The position numbers were made by a program, and so were the translations under genes. Shown here one piece after another: positions 46,814-59,175 of a DNA stretch of 64,000 nt. How positions within the stretch are numbered: the stretch's first letter is position 1; the number at the start of each line of letters is the position of its first letter. Source of the DNA: Mycogone perniciosa (lineage: Eukaryota; Ascomycota; Sordariomycetes; Hypocreales; Hypocreaceae). The notes beneath the pieces were generated by a model. That model was not told the DNA's origin. It was given only the letters and a program-made list of their open reading frames with translations, and did no database searches. The stretch is taken from contig JAOALB010000009.1 of NCBI GenBank assembly GCA_025331125.1, positions 310,001-374,000 of the forward strand. The letters are read 5' to 3'.

Positions 46814-49512
46814 ATGTTTCGATCGAGGTAACTTCACACCGTCTCCCGCTGTCACATGTCTATATGTATTATATATCCCGCCTCCAGGTGCGCACTGGTG
46901 GCTTCGCATGGTTGTTTTGGCTTGGTCGACTCGTCTTCAACGGATGTTTGACTTGAACAACGGACGGCGAGACTTGGCTGCTGTCTCTCCATTGCATCGC
47001 CTTACTTTATCTTCGTTTCCCTCCCTGGATTGCTGACCTTGTGCGCCATTCGTAGGACAAGCACCCGGAAGCCGGGTGATGACCTATTAGCAGACTTCAG
47101 GCAACAATTCCCTGAGGTCTCAACCGGAGTCACAGAGCCAACCGCACCGGCTATCTCCCAGACATCGAATGCGGCCGAAACCCCCATCCTCAATGTCCCA
47201 AGTCAGGAGAGGTACGTTTCTGCTATCTACACACTTGTCCAAGTTGCGCTCCGTTTGCTAGTATAGCCTCTTCTGGATCCATTCTGCTACGAAGCTTCCA
47301 CCACTTCCCTTCCTTTGTCGTGTATGATGCTGACTTGGAGGGCGACAGACTTCACCCAGTCGATGATGCCTTTCGGGATCTAGATCCAACACCTCGGGCC
47401 TCTAATGACCCATGGCGGTTTACACCCTCGTTGATAGATCCCAACACCTTCGCTTTCAATGCCTTTCCCCCAAATCCTGCTGCTGGATACTACACCTCGA
47501 CACCTGGGGGAACGGGCACTTTGCTTCCGCCTCCAGTCCCAGAATTACATGCCTTGGATGCTCAATTGCCAGTCTCCACCACTGCTGATGCGATACAACG
47601 TAGTATCGAAGTCCCGACCATTCCCAGCTTCCAGGCCCTGGAACCTCACCAACTTCATCACTTCAACCCTTTCGTCCAAGCGCTGCCTCCCCCTCAGCCT
47701 CAATTTGTACCATCCAATTTTGCGCACCATGACACGGGATACGAGACAATGGAGCACGACAGCTCTCCGATGGACTCCAATCCATCCGAGGATCGAATGC
47801 CCACGATTGCTTCTGCCCTACACCCCCAGCAAGCATCAGGGTTGCTAATGGGCCATCTTCTTCCATCCACAGCTGAGAAATTTCGATTTCACGCAACACT
47901 AAACGCCCCAACGGCAATGGTCAAACACGCCGACGAGATTCCGATAACATATCTGAATAAGGGACAAGCATATACGTTATCAATTGCGGACACGACTGGG
48001 GCCGTTCCCACTATCCCCGGCACCAAGTATCGGACATACGTGCGCATATCCTTTGAGGACGATCAACAAAGACAGAAACCTGGCGTTTGTTGGAGTTTGT
48101 GGAAAGAGGGAAGGGGTACGAATGAAGCCCATCAAAGAGGAGGGAAACTACAGGCTGTCGAATATGTCGACCAGGGCTACCCTGTTGATGGAGATGATAA
48201 GAGAACACGACTCGAGCTAGAGTCATCATCTTTCGACGGCTTTTCCGTCATATGGACACCCGGCACTAATGGCGCCCTTGAAGTCGGCATTACACTCCGG
48301 TTTAATTTCCTCTCAACCGACTTTAGTCACTCGAAGGGTGTCAAGGGCATTCCTGTCAGACTTTGTGCGAAGACTAATGCCCTGCCGTCGGATTTAACAC
48401 CTTCTGCTCCTGACACGACCCCCGAGATATGTTTCTGCAAGGTCAAACTTTTCAGGGACCACGGTGCTGAGAGGAAATTATCAAACGACGTGGCACATGT
48501 CAAGAAGTCTATTGAAAAGTTGAAGCAACAGATTATGCAAGCGGAAAGCGGGATGAAGGATTTCAAACGGAAGAAGCCTGGTGGACTAGTCAAAGGAGGA
48601 GATCCCCATCGACCAGGAAAGGTGCAAAAGCACAAGAGAACATGGTCAATGTCCTCAGCAAGCTCGGCGGGGGGTGGAGGGGGCCGGCCATCGTTGGAGG
48701 AAGACTTGCACTTCAAGCTGCAGACGCTACAGGATATGTTTACAAGCACAAGACCCATCAGTGTGTTGTATCTACGAGGTGAAGAACTAGACGACCCCGA
48801 TTTACATCCTGTCTCCTTCCAGGGCGAGACGTCGCTGTCGACTGGCACGGGTTTGCTACGCGAAGGACCCAACTGGCAGGCCCGAAGCACTCACAGTTCC
48901 GTTGCTGGCTCGCTAGTATCTCCATCGCCTAGCTCCCTTTCGTTGGCTTCCCAAGCATCCGCCGTTGGCTCTGGTGCGCAGTGGCAGAATTTTGACTCGG
49001 CCGGCACCGGCGACGTTTCGCGCAAGAGGGTTGATCAACCCACAACAATTAGTAAGACTGAAGACGATGGCACTTTGAGTGGATGGATCGAAGCCCTCGG
49101 CGTTGACCCATCCTACCAGCCACCTCCAGAGCGATCACCAAAGCCAGTGGCCTGCGTCTATATCATCCATCACGGACCGACAGAACCAGGGAAGCGAGAG
49201 TATCACCGGGCGATCTACCTCGCGAAGCGCACGCTGAAGGATCTCAATGGGCGAATCGCAGCCAAGTGGGGCTTTGAACCATCTCGAATACTACGGACGA
49301 TTCATGTGACTCAGAATGGCATTGAAGTCGAAGTGGACGACGATGTGGTACAGGAGCTCAGGGAAGGTCAAGATATGCAACTGGAGATTGATGAGGTTGT
49401 AGATCAACCCCCAATGAAGCAAGAATGGGAGATGTCGGTAGATGGACCCGACGAAGACACTGAGGCGTCCACACAAGCAGCAGCAGGTCTGGTTCTTCGA
49501 CTCAGATTCTAA
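46814..49512 (+). CDS. CP2/Grainyhead-type transcription factor
   Basis: Three exons: 46814-46827 (14 nt, MFRSR), 47056-47211 and 47262-49512, giving 806 aa. A GTAACT donor and a GCTAG acceptor keep the frame across the introns. A Ser/Pro/Gln-rich N-terminal region (QALPPPQPQFVPS) is followed by the CP2 DNA-binding domain. It runs from KFRFHATLNAPTAMVKHAD and EIPITYLNKGQAYTLSI through YRTYVRISFEDDQQRQKPG to GITLRFNFLSTDFSHSKGVK and GIPVRLCAKT. A basic helix (KSIEKLKQQIMQAESGM) and a ubiquitin-like C-terminal strand-helix (NGIEVEVDDDVVQELREGQD) close it, as in Grainyhead/CP2 proteins. It is a nuclear DNA-binding regulator; in fungi the family has been tied to cell-wall and conidial separation functions. 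The targets here cannot be told from sequence. Confidence 0.92.
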
Positions 49513-50644
49513 CGTACCACACAAGATGGTTCGCTGGTGGGGATGGGTTTTCAGACGGAGTCTGGACAGGAAGAGACTAGCCTTGTCGCTATGTTTTGGA
49601 TTTGAAAAGGCATGGGAGGAAAGAAGCTTGTTGGCGTTGGAGGGTGTTGACGGTAATTCAAAGATACCACGGCGCTTGGACTTACGATGAAGGGTATGTT
49701 TACAAAGAGAAATAGGACGGGAAAGGAAAATGGCGACAACCTGCTGGACGGGAATGAAAGCGGATGACCGATACCCGTCGAGCACGGATTTTGGATTACC
49801 GTTTTATTTTGACAGCATTTCGGTTACTTGCGATGATGGATTCCCACTCTTGCTAGGGCAAGGCTCTATTTCCTACTCTAGGATTTTCGTCATCCTTATA
49901 CTCGGAGGGTACCAGGCATGGGCGTAGGCATACACAGGGAGGGCGGTTCTTGTCACGATGAAGTTAAATAGCATAATTGGACTATTATCCATATACTACT
50001 ACTACCTGGATACCCCTACCAAAGTCGTATTAATGCCCTCAGCCTAGCCCGGTAGCGTGGAGCACGGAGTAATACGGGGTAATACAGCATCAGCACTTGG
50101 TTCTACGGATTTCAATGCTACCTGATGAGTGGAGAATATTTTAGGAATCCGACCCCAACCCAAACCCAAAAGAAACGAAGTCGAGCGAAGAACATCGGGC
50201 TGATGGTTAAGGAGGTAAGTCGGGTACTAACGGTCGCAAGGCCTTGGAAGGTGTCTCGAAGCTAGGTCTAGCCAGTAGCAGCATCAATAACACGGAAAGG
50301 AAGGAGAGTTTAATTGCGGGAGAGAGGAGTTTCGAAACGAGACACCTGGGCTGCGGACAAGTCAGAATTGGAGGTTCCAAGGCCTCAAGCGGGCGTGTAT
50401 GTGCGTTTGTGCCCAATGGAACAGAGTCATTCTTTTCTTTTTTTTTCTTTTTTTTTTCAGAACAGAGACAACGGGTGGAGAGGGGCAGAGAATTCCGAGT
50501 TGCATGTTGTGCTTTGCTGGTTTTCTACTCGTATGTTTTTCTATGTATTAGATAGCAGTTGCTTTTTCTGTGGGCAGGAAAGACAAGAGATTTGCACTCA
50601 TCCACATGTTTTGTTCTCAACACTTGAGTTAGGCACCTATTAGG

Positions 50645-51069
50645 TACGAAGTATCTAATACTCGTAGTCAGGGCCCGGTTAATCGGGGAAACAAAAATAG
50701 CGCGGATGAATATTAGTACGAGTACGGAGTACTATTACTACTACTTCGTACCTATGTATTATATTAAAGCTTACTTACTATTAGTGAGTGAGTCAGTAAG
50801 TACGAGTTCGTAAAAGAAGTGGATTCCCCGATATCCTTCGCATGCATGTCTACTTTGAACGGGACAGTGCATAGATCTACTAAAAAAAGTGCGATCTCTT
50901 TAGACTGCGCGTGCGGGACGGCCATCGATGAAAAGCTGCTACGATCGGTCATTTTTATTTTAGGCATTTTCTGGTTTGTTTTAATATGTCTCACACAATC
51001 TCCGGCGGGTCTTGAGTATGTATGTACTTCGTACTCCGTATAGTACTTTGTATTATGGAGTACGAAGTA
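50645..51069. repeat. TAC-N3-GTA element cluster 4
   Basis: Copies at 50645, 50723, 50742, 51025 (TACTTCGTA) overlapping 51032 (TACTCCGTA), and 51061 (TACGAAGTA). Further copies lie at 51522 and 51697. None is coding. Confidence 0.8.
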
Positions 51070-53582
51070 CCTCTTCCTTAGCCCTCTTCTCCGGGTGTGG
51101 CGAGTGAGTTGCGACGTGCACTTGCCGAGGCGCAAAAAGGTACTTGGGTACCTAGACTATGTACTTCCTGCGTGGCTGGGGCGGCCCAAAGGGGGGGAGG
51201 GGGGCGGGGGCGTGTCTGTAAAACAGAACTTTGTCTGGTGTGGCTCACCGGATATTGGGTCCGAATGAAACCAACCCAGTAAGGGAGGGTCCGGCAAGAG
51301 GGTTAAAAGTGACAGGTAGAATTTACGAGTACAATAATCCGTAAGGGGAAATAATTTTCTTTCTTTTTTCTACATACTCGGTGTGAGAAATGCATGTGAT
51401 TGTCCCCAACTATCAGTCAGATGAGACAGGGGCTGCTCCCGTTTCATGTTTATCAATCTCTGCAACCCTAAAGCCATATTACCTATATATATCGGTCAAA
51501 TAGAACAAACAGTTCTTGAACTACTCCGTACTGACCGACTCTTTAATTTAGATGTGATTTTGTCGGTTTCAAATCAATCAATAGCCCTCTTCCTTGACTT
51601 CTCACGTTGTTGCTCCCCCATCAAAGCTCAAGCTGAAAAGGAGGGTTTGGCTGATCAGATAAGCTTTGCCCCCCTCATCAACTTTAGCTCTCTGGGTACT
51701 TCGTATGCTGAGTGAAAATGATACCTATAATGAGTATGAAGTACACTCTTTAATTCCATGCATCTCATGTGCTATGATAGAGGTGTTATTATATGATTAT
51801 GATTCCATCGCAGACGACCATCTCCTATAGATAGATGTTCTTTGTTCAGATCATAGCATCGTCCCATGTCAAAGTGCCCGAGATTTATGGGTTGTGGTTA
51901 CGTCTCTGCCTATGCTCTCCGCGCACTCCGAAGTCCGCGCCAGGGAACCCGGCCCAGAAGCAACACGTAGCGCCAGCCACATATGAACAGAGGCAATAAA
52001 CTCACTCCGAACGTACCGGACTTATGACTCTAGGCAGACCCCGCAGGAGTGGCTGTCATAAGGCGTCATCACTTGCAGTTGACAGCTTTGACAGGTCGGA
52101 CCCGAGATCTGCAGGTAGAAGACCGCGACTAACGATATTGCAATGATTCTTTTGATGAGCCTTCCATGACCTATTTGGCGATGTGATTGCTGAACAAAGC
52201 GGCCAAGATTTGAACAAACATGGTCCTATTTTATGTGTTCTTGAGATGGTAGTCATAAGAAGCATGCAATTTCAATATAGGCCGAATTGACATAGAAAAA
52301 AGAAGCGGAAAATACGCGGCTATGAACCAGGGGCAACCAAACCGCAGTTCGGATATCTCAAATACATTTGATACTGGCAAATAACGGGGGGTCGTACCGT
52401 CTCGACCGGCGAGCGGCCCCGGACGTCGGTGCTCCGGCCGGTCGTGTGGGGCGGGCGCGGGGAATAACACCGGCGATGTCGGACTGGATCCATGGATTGA
52501 CAGCAAAGGACCAGCCAGCCAGCGCGCGCAAAAGGCACACCAATGAGAAGTGATAAGAGACGGGCGTCTGAGCTGTTCGGCGGAGTCAACCTCGGCTTCC
52601 CTGTCAAGAGGCCCCGCAGAAACAACGACCACAACGCGCCGTTGAAAGTATGTATGAACCCAATCATGGTTGCCTGGGCCCGGATCTAATGTAGGCGTTA
52701 TTCATTTTCCATCTCATTCCAAAATCTGTTGTTAGAGTTATCACACCCACTGTACGCATGGGGTTGCTAAGGATGATCGTCGCAAGTGCTTGTGGGCCTG
52801 CCCAAACCTTGTTCCACCCGACCGACAAGCGTTGTGATTGTCGATCATGCCTATTCTAGGGCTAATAGGCGCTTAGACCATATGTGAAAGTTATTCTAGG
52901 ATCAGAGTTGAGTAGCACAGCCCACGGTCCTAGCAGTGTCAGTACTCAGCACTCGGGGTGCAGCCCTACATATGCCAACATATTTAGTAGTTTGGGGGCA
53001 ATAGATGTTTGAACAGACTTGTAATTAAAAGCAAGAAACCACTCGAGCTGTTCGAATTGTCATTAAACAGCGAGTTCGTGTTCTTAATATATATATATGT
53101 GCGACTTCAAAAGATAAGCTCCAGGTGTAACGTTCTGACACGGGAAAGGAGTCCTGAATGGTATTACCTGCGACGTATACAATGAGCTTTCGGCAAGTGT
53201 GTGCTTGGAAAACGCCAAACTGCAAAAACAACAGACTTACAGTTATTGGGGTTCTGTTCGTTGATCGCCACCAATTTGGCTACCACAACAAGGTGATGAC
53301 GACTTTTTGCGGGGTTGAGCAACTTGGAGTCGAGGGACAAACAACGTTGTTCTACAGCCTGTTGCCTATTCGCAAGACAGACATCGTGGGTTAATTCAGA
53401 GAATCTGTGGGTGGACCTGGTTTCATGAAACATATTGCAGCTTGTTGAGCGAGTAGGTCCACCAATTTTCGAGTCACCTTTCGCTTCCCTCTCAAAGTAT
53501 CATGGCGAACCCCTAGCCATAGCAGGACTGCCATAAGATCTATCGCCGATCACTTGGAGAACAAGCACCATGACAGCTACTC

Positions 53583-53636
53583 AACGTCATCCCAGCCCGC
53601 AACGTCATCCCAGCCCGCAACGTCATCCCAGCCGGT
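53583..53636. repeat. 18-bp tandem repeat, three copies
   Basis: Unit AACGTCATCCCAGCCCGC occurs at 53583-53600 and 53601-53618, with a slightly diverged third copy at 53619-53636. It lies about 200 bp upstream of the SnoaL-like gene, where it could be promoter or leader sequence. Confidence 0.9.
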
Positions 53637-53833
53637 GATGTCATTTAGATTTGTTCTCCCCTTGATTGGAAGTGAAGGCCGCTCACCATCACTCAAAACT
53701 CTTGTCCAATATGCTGAACACATCGTCTTTTGTCCTGGCCAAGTTTCAACCTGTAAGCCCTCTCATGTGTGTGCATGTTCCAATCAAGTGTCTGACAGGC
53801 ATCATTCAGCAAAACAACCTTTGAGAAACCATT

Positions 53834-54220
53834 ATGCCTTCTATGCAAGATTGGATTCGCGACGACCTCCTCAGCAAGGAGCGCGACCTCTGGACTGCCC
53901 TGACATCCGCCGACCCAGCATCCGCTGTTCAAAAACTGTGCAGTCCAGACGTCAACTTGATGTTCCCCCAGATGCAGATCCTCACGCTGGAGGACGAGTC
54001 CAGCTTCCGAGGCGCGCTGAAGGCCCCATTCCATCGGTTTGACGATTACCAACTAGACGAGGTCCGGACGCTCTTCGTCGGCCTCATGGCGGGTGTTGTA
54101 ACGTACAGGATTTGGGCTGTGAGGGGGAAGAGCGAGTATCAGGCAACGGCTTCGACGACATGGAGTCAGGGGTCGGATGGCGAGTGGCTGATTATCTCCC
54201 ACCAGGAGACTCTGCTGTAG
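53834..54220 (+). CDS. SnoaL-like/DUF4440-type small protein
   Basis: 128 aa, single exon, start at 53834 (MPSMQDWIRDDLLSKERDLW); the second Met at 53843 is also possible. The fold is read from an N-terminal helix (ERDLWTALTSADPASAVQKL), strands SPDVNLMFPQMQILT and VRTLFVGLMAGVVTYRIWAV, and the terminal strands SEYQATASTTWSQ and GEWLIISHQETLL. This pattern, a helix followed by a curved sheet with W...S...W...HQ, is that of the NTF2/SnoaL/DUF4440 superfamily of polyketide cyclase- and ketosteroid isomerase-like proteins. Such fungal singletons have no defined substrate. Neighbours are a repeat-rich non-coding stretch and the eIF2A gene, which gives no functional hint. I am confident it is coding, less so of the subfamily. 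Confidence 0.75.
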   Translation: MPSMQDWIRDDLLSKERDLWTALTSADPASAVQKLCSPDVNLMFPQMQILTLEDESSFRGALKAPFHRFDDYQLDEVRTLFVGLMAGVVTYRIWAVRGKSEYQATASTTWSQGSDGEWLIISHQETLL

Positions 54221-54651
54221 AGTCTGGATGACAGGTAGGGAAAGGGGGGAGGGGGCAGGGAGGTGTGGTCAACTCAATTTCAGGCTTGGCTTGTAATTCT
54301 CACTTTTTGTTTGAACCTCTCGTCTTCCCTCCAATGGAGTAGACGCCAACTACCTATGGACCTTATTCTAGGCGGCATTCTCCTACAGGTTGCACCTATT
54401 TTCGTCATCAAACATGCGTCTCTAGTGACAGCGGTCTGATGATCCGATGCAAAATCTTCTCCTCTTTCCATGTCCAAGAACAGTATTGCCACGGTGATGT
54501 AAAACAGCCAAGGGAGACTTTTAAGTCACCGATTCATCTGGACATTGCAGACTCGGATGACCCCGTCACATATCCATTTCCCGATGTATCTTCAACATTC
54601 TTCAGCGGATGCTATGTCCACATCCATCCGTTCCCGTCAATAGACAGACCA
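54221..54651. other. Intergenic region between convergent genes
   Basis: G-rich stretch at 54240-54262 followed by the 3' flank of eIF2A. No gene seen; the 198-codon plus frame at 54439 is antisense to eIF2A in part. Confidence 0.5.
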
Positions 54652-56804
54652 CTACGATTCGCCACCAAGCGACTCCAACTCCTTAACCACAGAGGTCTTG
54701 GTATGGATCTTCTTAAGCTGGGTGTCTTCCAGCTTCTCTCCACCTGCCAGTCTCATCTCAAGATCCTCAATGGCTCGGAGTTTCTTCTGAAGACTACGAA
54801 CCTTCTTTGCATCGGGGTTCTGAGCCGAGGCAGCAGGTTCGGTTGGCGCATTGGGAGGGGGGCCGCCATGGTGCTGTCCGTTCTGAGAGCCAGGCTGTAC
54901 ACGTCCTTGCTGCGTGTTGCTTCGGCTGCGTGGTCCCATATTATTCCTGGATCGGCTCCTGTAGCCTCGGGAGTTGTGGTTGTTGTTGCCGCCGGCAACT
55001 CCACGTCTCTCCGGACTGCGGCCCTCATTTCCTGAACTGACACCATATTCTCGCGGCGGTGGAGCCAAGCTTGCTCCCCCGTTGGGCTCAGGCTCAAGTT
55101 TGCCCTCGCCCTGGTTGTTCTTCTTGCCTCGCTTCTTCTTGTTCTTCTTGGGTCCATCTTCGCCGGCGACCTCCGCTCCAGGAACGGTTCTGACGGCATG
55201 TGGTCCGCCCTCAGCCAGCTCTGCACCAGGGACCGCGCGTCGTCGGCCAAAGCCATTGGTACCAACATTCTGCGTGCCGTTGCTAACAGTATGGGCAGCG
55301 CCACCTTCGTCCTCTCGCTTGAAGTGAAGGGGTGTGGCCAAACCACGCGCCCCGGGTGGCCGGTAAGCCCCTGCAGGCTTGCTCGGCGTCTTGACAGAGC
55401 CAAGATAGGTCGCGGCAGACGCATGTGGAGTCGGAACGGGACCAAGCGGGTCTCCGCCGGCAATATTCTCCACAGCTGCGGGCCGCCACAGGACACTATA
55501 CAACTCAACCATGTCCTCATTATACATCAGTCCACCGCTCACATGCCAGAGCTTCACGCCATTGTCAACACGGAGTCGCGGCGAAGTCGTTGCCGTCATG
55601 ATGTAGCGGCTGTCAGGGCTCCATTCACACACGCTGGGGTTTCCGCTCTCAATGGTACAGATCTTGCGGTTGTCCTTTTCCAGATCATACACATCGATCT
55701 GTCCAGCGAGGTTGCCGAAACCTGCAACCAAGACAAAACGGCCAGTCGGTGAAAACGTAATGGTGTTGCGTGGGCCAAGAGGGAATGAGTGCACAACAGC
55801 ACCACGGTCATTGAAGATGGTCGTCTTGGCCGGCATGTAGCCGTACACCACACCGAACTGGCGTGAGGAGGGAGACCAGGAGACATCATGGATTGGGCCC
55901 TCCTTGTCCAAGGTCACGCGAGCATCGAAAGCGTTATTCGTGCTGAGCAAGTACAACGTCGTCTCTCCGTAGTAGCTCTTCCCAGACCGGTCCACATCTG
56001 TCTGAGCCAGCACCAAAAGACCAGAGCCTCGCGTGTTCCACTTCAGCTGCACCTTGTCGCCTTTAAAGAAGGTCTTTTGAGAGATTGGGTTCTGGAATGA
56101 GGGCACATTGTAGACCTTGACAGCGGCAGGGGCTCCCTAAACAAAATGTTAGAACAACACGAATACTTTTTGTTTTGAAAAAAAAAAAAGAATGGAGTTC
56201 AATAAATGATGCAACTGACCTTGCGTTCGGGGGCAAAGACGGCTACTGCATGGTTCTGGCCAGGCGATAGGGCAAAGTTAGTAGCTCCCTCGACCCGCAG
56301 CTTGTTCCAGACGGTGACGAGATCATGGCTTTGGAAGAATTGCACCTCGTTGGTGACGAGCCGAGCGCAGTACTTCTCATCGGCTGTGTACTGGAGGTTC
56401 CAGCCTCCCTGCTGCTTCTGGACAAACTGGCCTACCGGCTGCTTGACGGCAGCCTCGATGCCATCCTCAACGGTGCGCCAGACTTTAAGGTTCTTGGTAG
56501 CGTCTCCAGCCTCATCCTTGCCCGGCCGCTCGAAGGTGATAAGGAAGGTGCCGCGGGGCGAGAACCCCAGCTCGTAGACGTTGATGACGGGCAGGCCGAG
56601 GACCTGATTGCCGGTGGTGGTGTCAACCACAAAGACAGTCTCGGGCGATGCCCAGCCGAAGAATCGACCGCAAGGTGAGTAGGCACAGCACCGAAGGTTT
56701 CCCTCGGGCTTGGTGAACCCAGCGAGGGGATCGTAGACCGGGGCGGCGTCGAAAACGCCGATGGTCTTCTGGGTTCTGTAGGCGAACTGCAACGGAGATG
56801 CCAT
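54652..56804 (-). CDS. Eukaryotic translation initiation factor 2A (eIF2A)
   Basis: Two exons. Exon 1 starts at 56804 (MASPLQFAYRTQKTIGVFD) and ends PERK at about 56220. Exon 2 begins GAPAAVKVYNVPSFQNPIS (about 56135) and ends at 54652. A short intron with an A12 run separates them. The N-terminal two-thirds is a nine-bladed WD-type propeller (LRCCAYSPCGRFFGWASP, VSWSPSSRQFGVVYGYMP, ITFSPTGRFVLVAGFG, VCEWSPDSRYIMTATT and LWHVSGGLMYNEDMVELYSV). The C-terminus is disordered, with basic KKNKKKRGKKNN, followed by a helical end (KKVRSLQKKLRAIEDLEMRL). This is the classic eIF2A layout. The protein delivers initiator tRNA in a GTP-independent manner to special mRNAs and is not the trimeric eIF2. Start and end match the family. 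Confidence 0.95.
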
Positions 56805-57945
56805 GGCTAGTGAAAGTCACAGAATTCCGTATGTCTTGCAGCTAGTTCTGGGTGGTGCTTGGGGGTATTGCAACGTTCTTTTGGGGAGGGGATTCAGCTT
56901 CGTTGACGGGCTTTTTCTCTTCCGTGGTCGATAACAATCCAAATCTCGCTTGGTGAGGACAGGACAGGTCAGGCGAGGTCAGTCGTTCGGCTCGGAGGGC
57001 GATTCGACAACGACGGCTTCGCACTGGTGCCAGTGTTCGTCCCTGCTTTTGCGTGCTTGGGTAGGTAGGGCTCAAGGTCGGTGAAGCCCTGGGCTGCTGT
57101 CAGGTCCAGGTCCAGGTCGCAGGCCGCTATAGTACTATAGCTAGTGGCGGAGAAGCGTCAGTGACTGACTGGCTGACTAGCTGACTGATGGACGAGATGC
57201 GATGCGAGATGGAGCAAGTGAAGCAACGGCGGGGACTCGACGAGGGCAGAGCGACGCGCGAGACGACGGGAGAAAAAGGAGCAGAAGAACAGATGCAGTG
57301 AAGAAGGAAAAGTGCAAGCACCCAGGGCCAGGAGAGAGGCGGAGAATTGACTGGCGGCGGCTGTGCCGTGTTGCTTGTGGGCTCTGGAGGAGAAGGGAAG
57401 GGGAGAGAAGGGAGCGAGACGAAACGAAGCGAGACGAGACAAGGGAGCGGCAAAAGTGTGGGCGATTTTTTTTAAGCCGCCCACGGGCAGTAAGTAACTT
57501 TTTTTCCCCTTCGTTCTCCGCCCGCAGCCAAACCGCCAGCAAAGCATCAAAGAGACGAGTCAAAGCCACGCTAAAGAAAAGAAATCGTTGGTGCCCGGCC
57601 CTGCAGCCAATCATCGCTCCCTTTTGTGCTTTGTCTTTGAGGCCTGAATTGAGAGCATTCCAGCAATGAATGCCACGCTTTCACCCGTGCCTAGGATTAA
57701 AACCAATGGCCTTGTCCCCTTTTCATTGAGTACTGTTTGATGTTTGATACCATAAAACTACCACCAGTCAGGTTGCAAACATCCACGTCGATGCCTTTTG
57801 CTAATCATTTGGGTCCACAATCCCCTTCTACCATTCTATTTATGGCGTCCTTCGTCTCGTGCTCACTCACCTTCACTCATAACCAAATTGGAAGAAATCA
57901 CCTGGTCAAATTTGATGCTAACTTCTAATGCTACTACTTACTACC
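56805..57945. other. Intergenic region upstream of eIF2A
   Basis: eIF2A promoter and leader, with a long GAGACGA-rich purine tract on the plus strand (57200-57450) that on the minus strand is pyrimidine-rich. Its long open frames (145 and 155 codons) reflect this composition and show no domain. Confidence 0.55.
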
Positions 57946-59175
57946 TTACCTCACTTGCAGCTTCTCACGCCAGCCCCCCTTTTCAAATAGCCAAAGCGCT
58001 TCCATGGCATAAGCTCGACTGCCTCTGTGTCCGCCTTCGCCCATGGTTGCCTCACTCAGACTTTCCAGAACTCGCCCTTCCTTGACAGAGTTCCACACTC
58101 CCATGGCAATTGCATCGTCCACACCCGTCCCCCACTCTCCTCGTCCTAGGCGATAGAGAACTCGACCCAAGGTTTGGAACGCTATGCACCGTTGCGCCGG
58201 CACTGCACTTCTCGCCAAGCGGGCAAGCTCGTTAATAGTATACCCAGCAGCTTCCGGTGCCTCCCCATGGTGATGTAGACCCTTGGATGAAGGGATGGAT
58301 CGACTGACTCGGGGGGACAGGAACCGGCCACGAAAGTCGAATCGCAAAGCCGAAATGCTGATTTCAGGGTGAGGGTAGTACGATGAATCCTTGTCAGCTG
58401 GGCTGTCCTGGCTGGGTACAGGTGCCATCCAGGCCAACTTGCTTGGGTCGGCTGGAAGGTTGGGGAAGTATTTCTCGTGTAGCGTTGCAAGGAAGTTGGG
58501 GTCGGACGGATCCAGATCTGGGAGGCTGGGTGGCACAGGGAAGTGTGTTGACTTGGGAAGATCAACAATTGGAAAGAGGTCCGGCGGTATCTGGGCTGGG
58601 GCTTGATCCTCATCGTAGCCTTTGGCAATTTTGTTGGTTGGCATTACTCTGGAAGTCGGAGGAATAGGCTTTGGATGTGAATTTGTAGTGGCGGATTCGG
58701 TAGAGGTGTCGTCGACATGAATTTCGGGCGGCGGCGGCGGCGGCGCGATGGCCTGGGACTTTTCAGTAGCTGGCAGGTTGAATGGCGAGGTAGGATCCGG
58801 TTCATCGATATTGGCGCGTTGAAGGAGCCGTTGTATGAGGGCTGGATTCAGGCCATTCAAAATGTCTTCCTGTGCCTGTGCAATCTCCCGCGGCGTCATG
58901 CTTTCAAGCTTCTGCCGGTTTTCCTCGTCTATGCGCTTCCTCTCTATTTCATCGAAACTCGGCTGCTGTGTGAAATCTGGTGATGTCTTGGACTCAGGGT
59001 TTAGGGATTCGCTAGCTGCGTTGCCAGAATGTTTCTGCTTGAATGCTGACGGCTTCCATCGACGTTTGTGTTGCGGGAAGCCTGTTGACGAGGTTGGGCC
59101 GGAAGGAAACTCGACTGGCTTCTTCTCGCCCGCATCTCGTTCAACAATGTCCCCTATGAGCAAGGTAGGATCCAT
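57946..59175 (-). CDS. RNA polymerase II-associated protein 1 (RPAP1/Rba50)-like
   Basis: 409 aa, single exon, start at 59175 (MDPTLLIGDIVERDAGE). The RPAP1 N-terminal domain is seen as MDPTLLIGDIVER and IDEENRQKLESMTPREIAQAQEDILNGLNPALIQRLLQR, the SMTPREI-QAQ-ILNGLNPALI block being diagnostic. A proline-rich spacer follows, then the RPAP1 C-terminal domain: PEISISALRFDFRGRFLSP, KGLHHHGEAPEAAGYTINELARLARS, QRCIAFQTLGRVLYRLGRG and MEALWLFEKGGW. The protein aids assembly and nuclear import of RNA polymerase II. It matches the short fungal form (Rba50-like), without the long animal extension. No introns or disruptions are evident. Confidence 0.92.
   Translation of the reverse strand: MDPTLLIGDIVERDAGEKKPVEFPSGPTSSTGFPQHKRRWKPSAFKQKHSGNAASESLNPESKTSPDFTQQPSFDEIERKRIDEENRQKLESMTPREIAQAQEDILNGLNPALIQRLLQRANIDEPDPTSPFNLPATEKSQAIAPPPPPPEIHVDDTSTESATTNSHPKPIPPTSRVMPTNKIAKGYDEDQAPAQIPPDLFPIVDLPKSTHFPVPPSLPDLDPSDPNFLATLHEKYFPNLPADPSKLAWMAPVPSQDSPADKDSSYYPHPEISISALRFDFRGRFLSPRVSRSIPSSKGLHHHGEAPEAAGYTINELARLARSAVPAQRCIAFQTLGRVLYRLGRGEWGTGVDDAIAMGVWNSVKEGRVLESLSEATMGEGGHRGSRAYAMEALWLFEKGGWREKLQVR

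Larger units (their letters stand above)
49513..53833. other. 4.3-kb gene-free region
   Basis: Contains the CP2 3' flank, a T-run near 50430-50457, three groups of TAC-N3-GTA elements and an 18-bp tandem repeat at 53583-53636. Short frames at 51446 and 52543 have no recognisable domain. No RNA gene seen. Confidence 0.5.

Noticed and set aside
52543..52647. 35-codon plus-strand exon-like peptide (MRSDKRRASELFGGVN)
   Set aside because: It ends at a GTATGT-like donor, but no downstream exon with a recognisable continuation or upstream homology was found.
57158..57669. Overlapping long frames on both strands upstream of eIF2A
   Set aside because: They arise from a purine-rich leader tract; the amino-acid makeup is Arg/Glu on one strand and Ser/Leu on the other, without domains.
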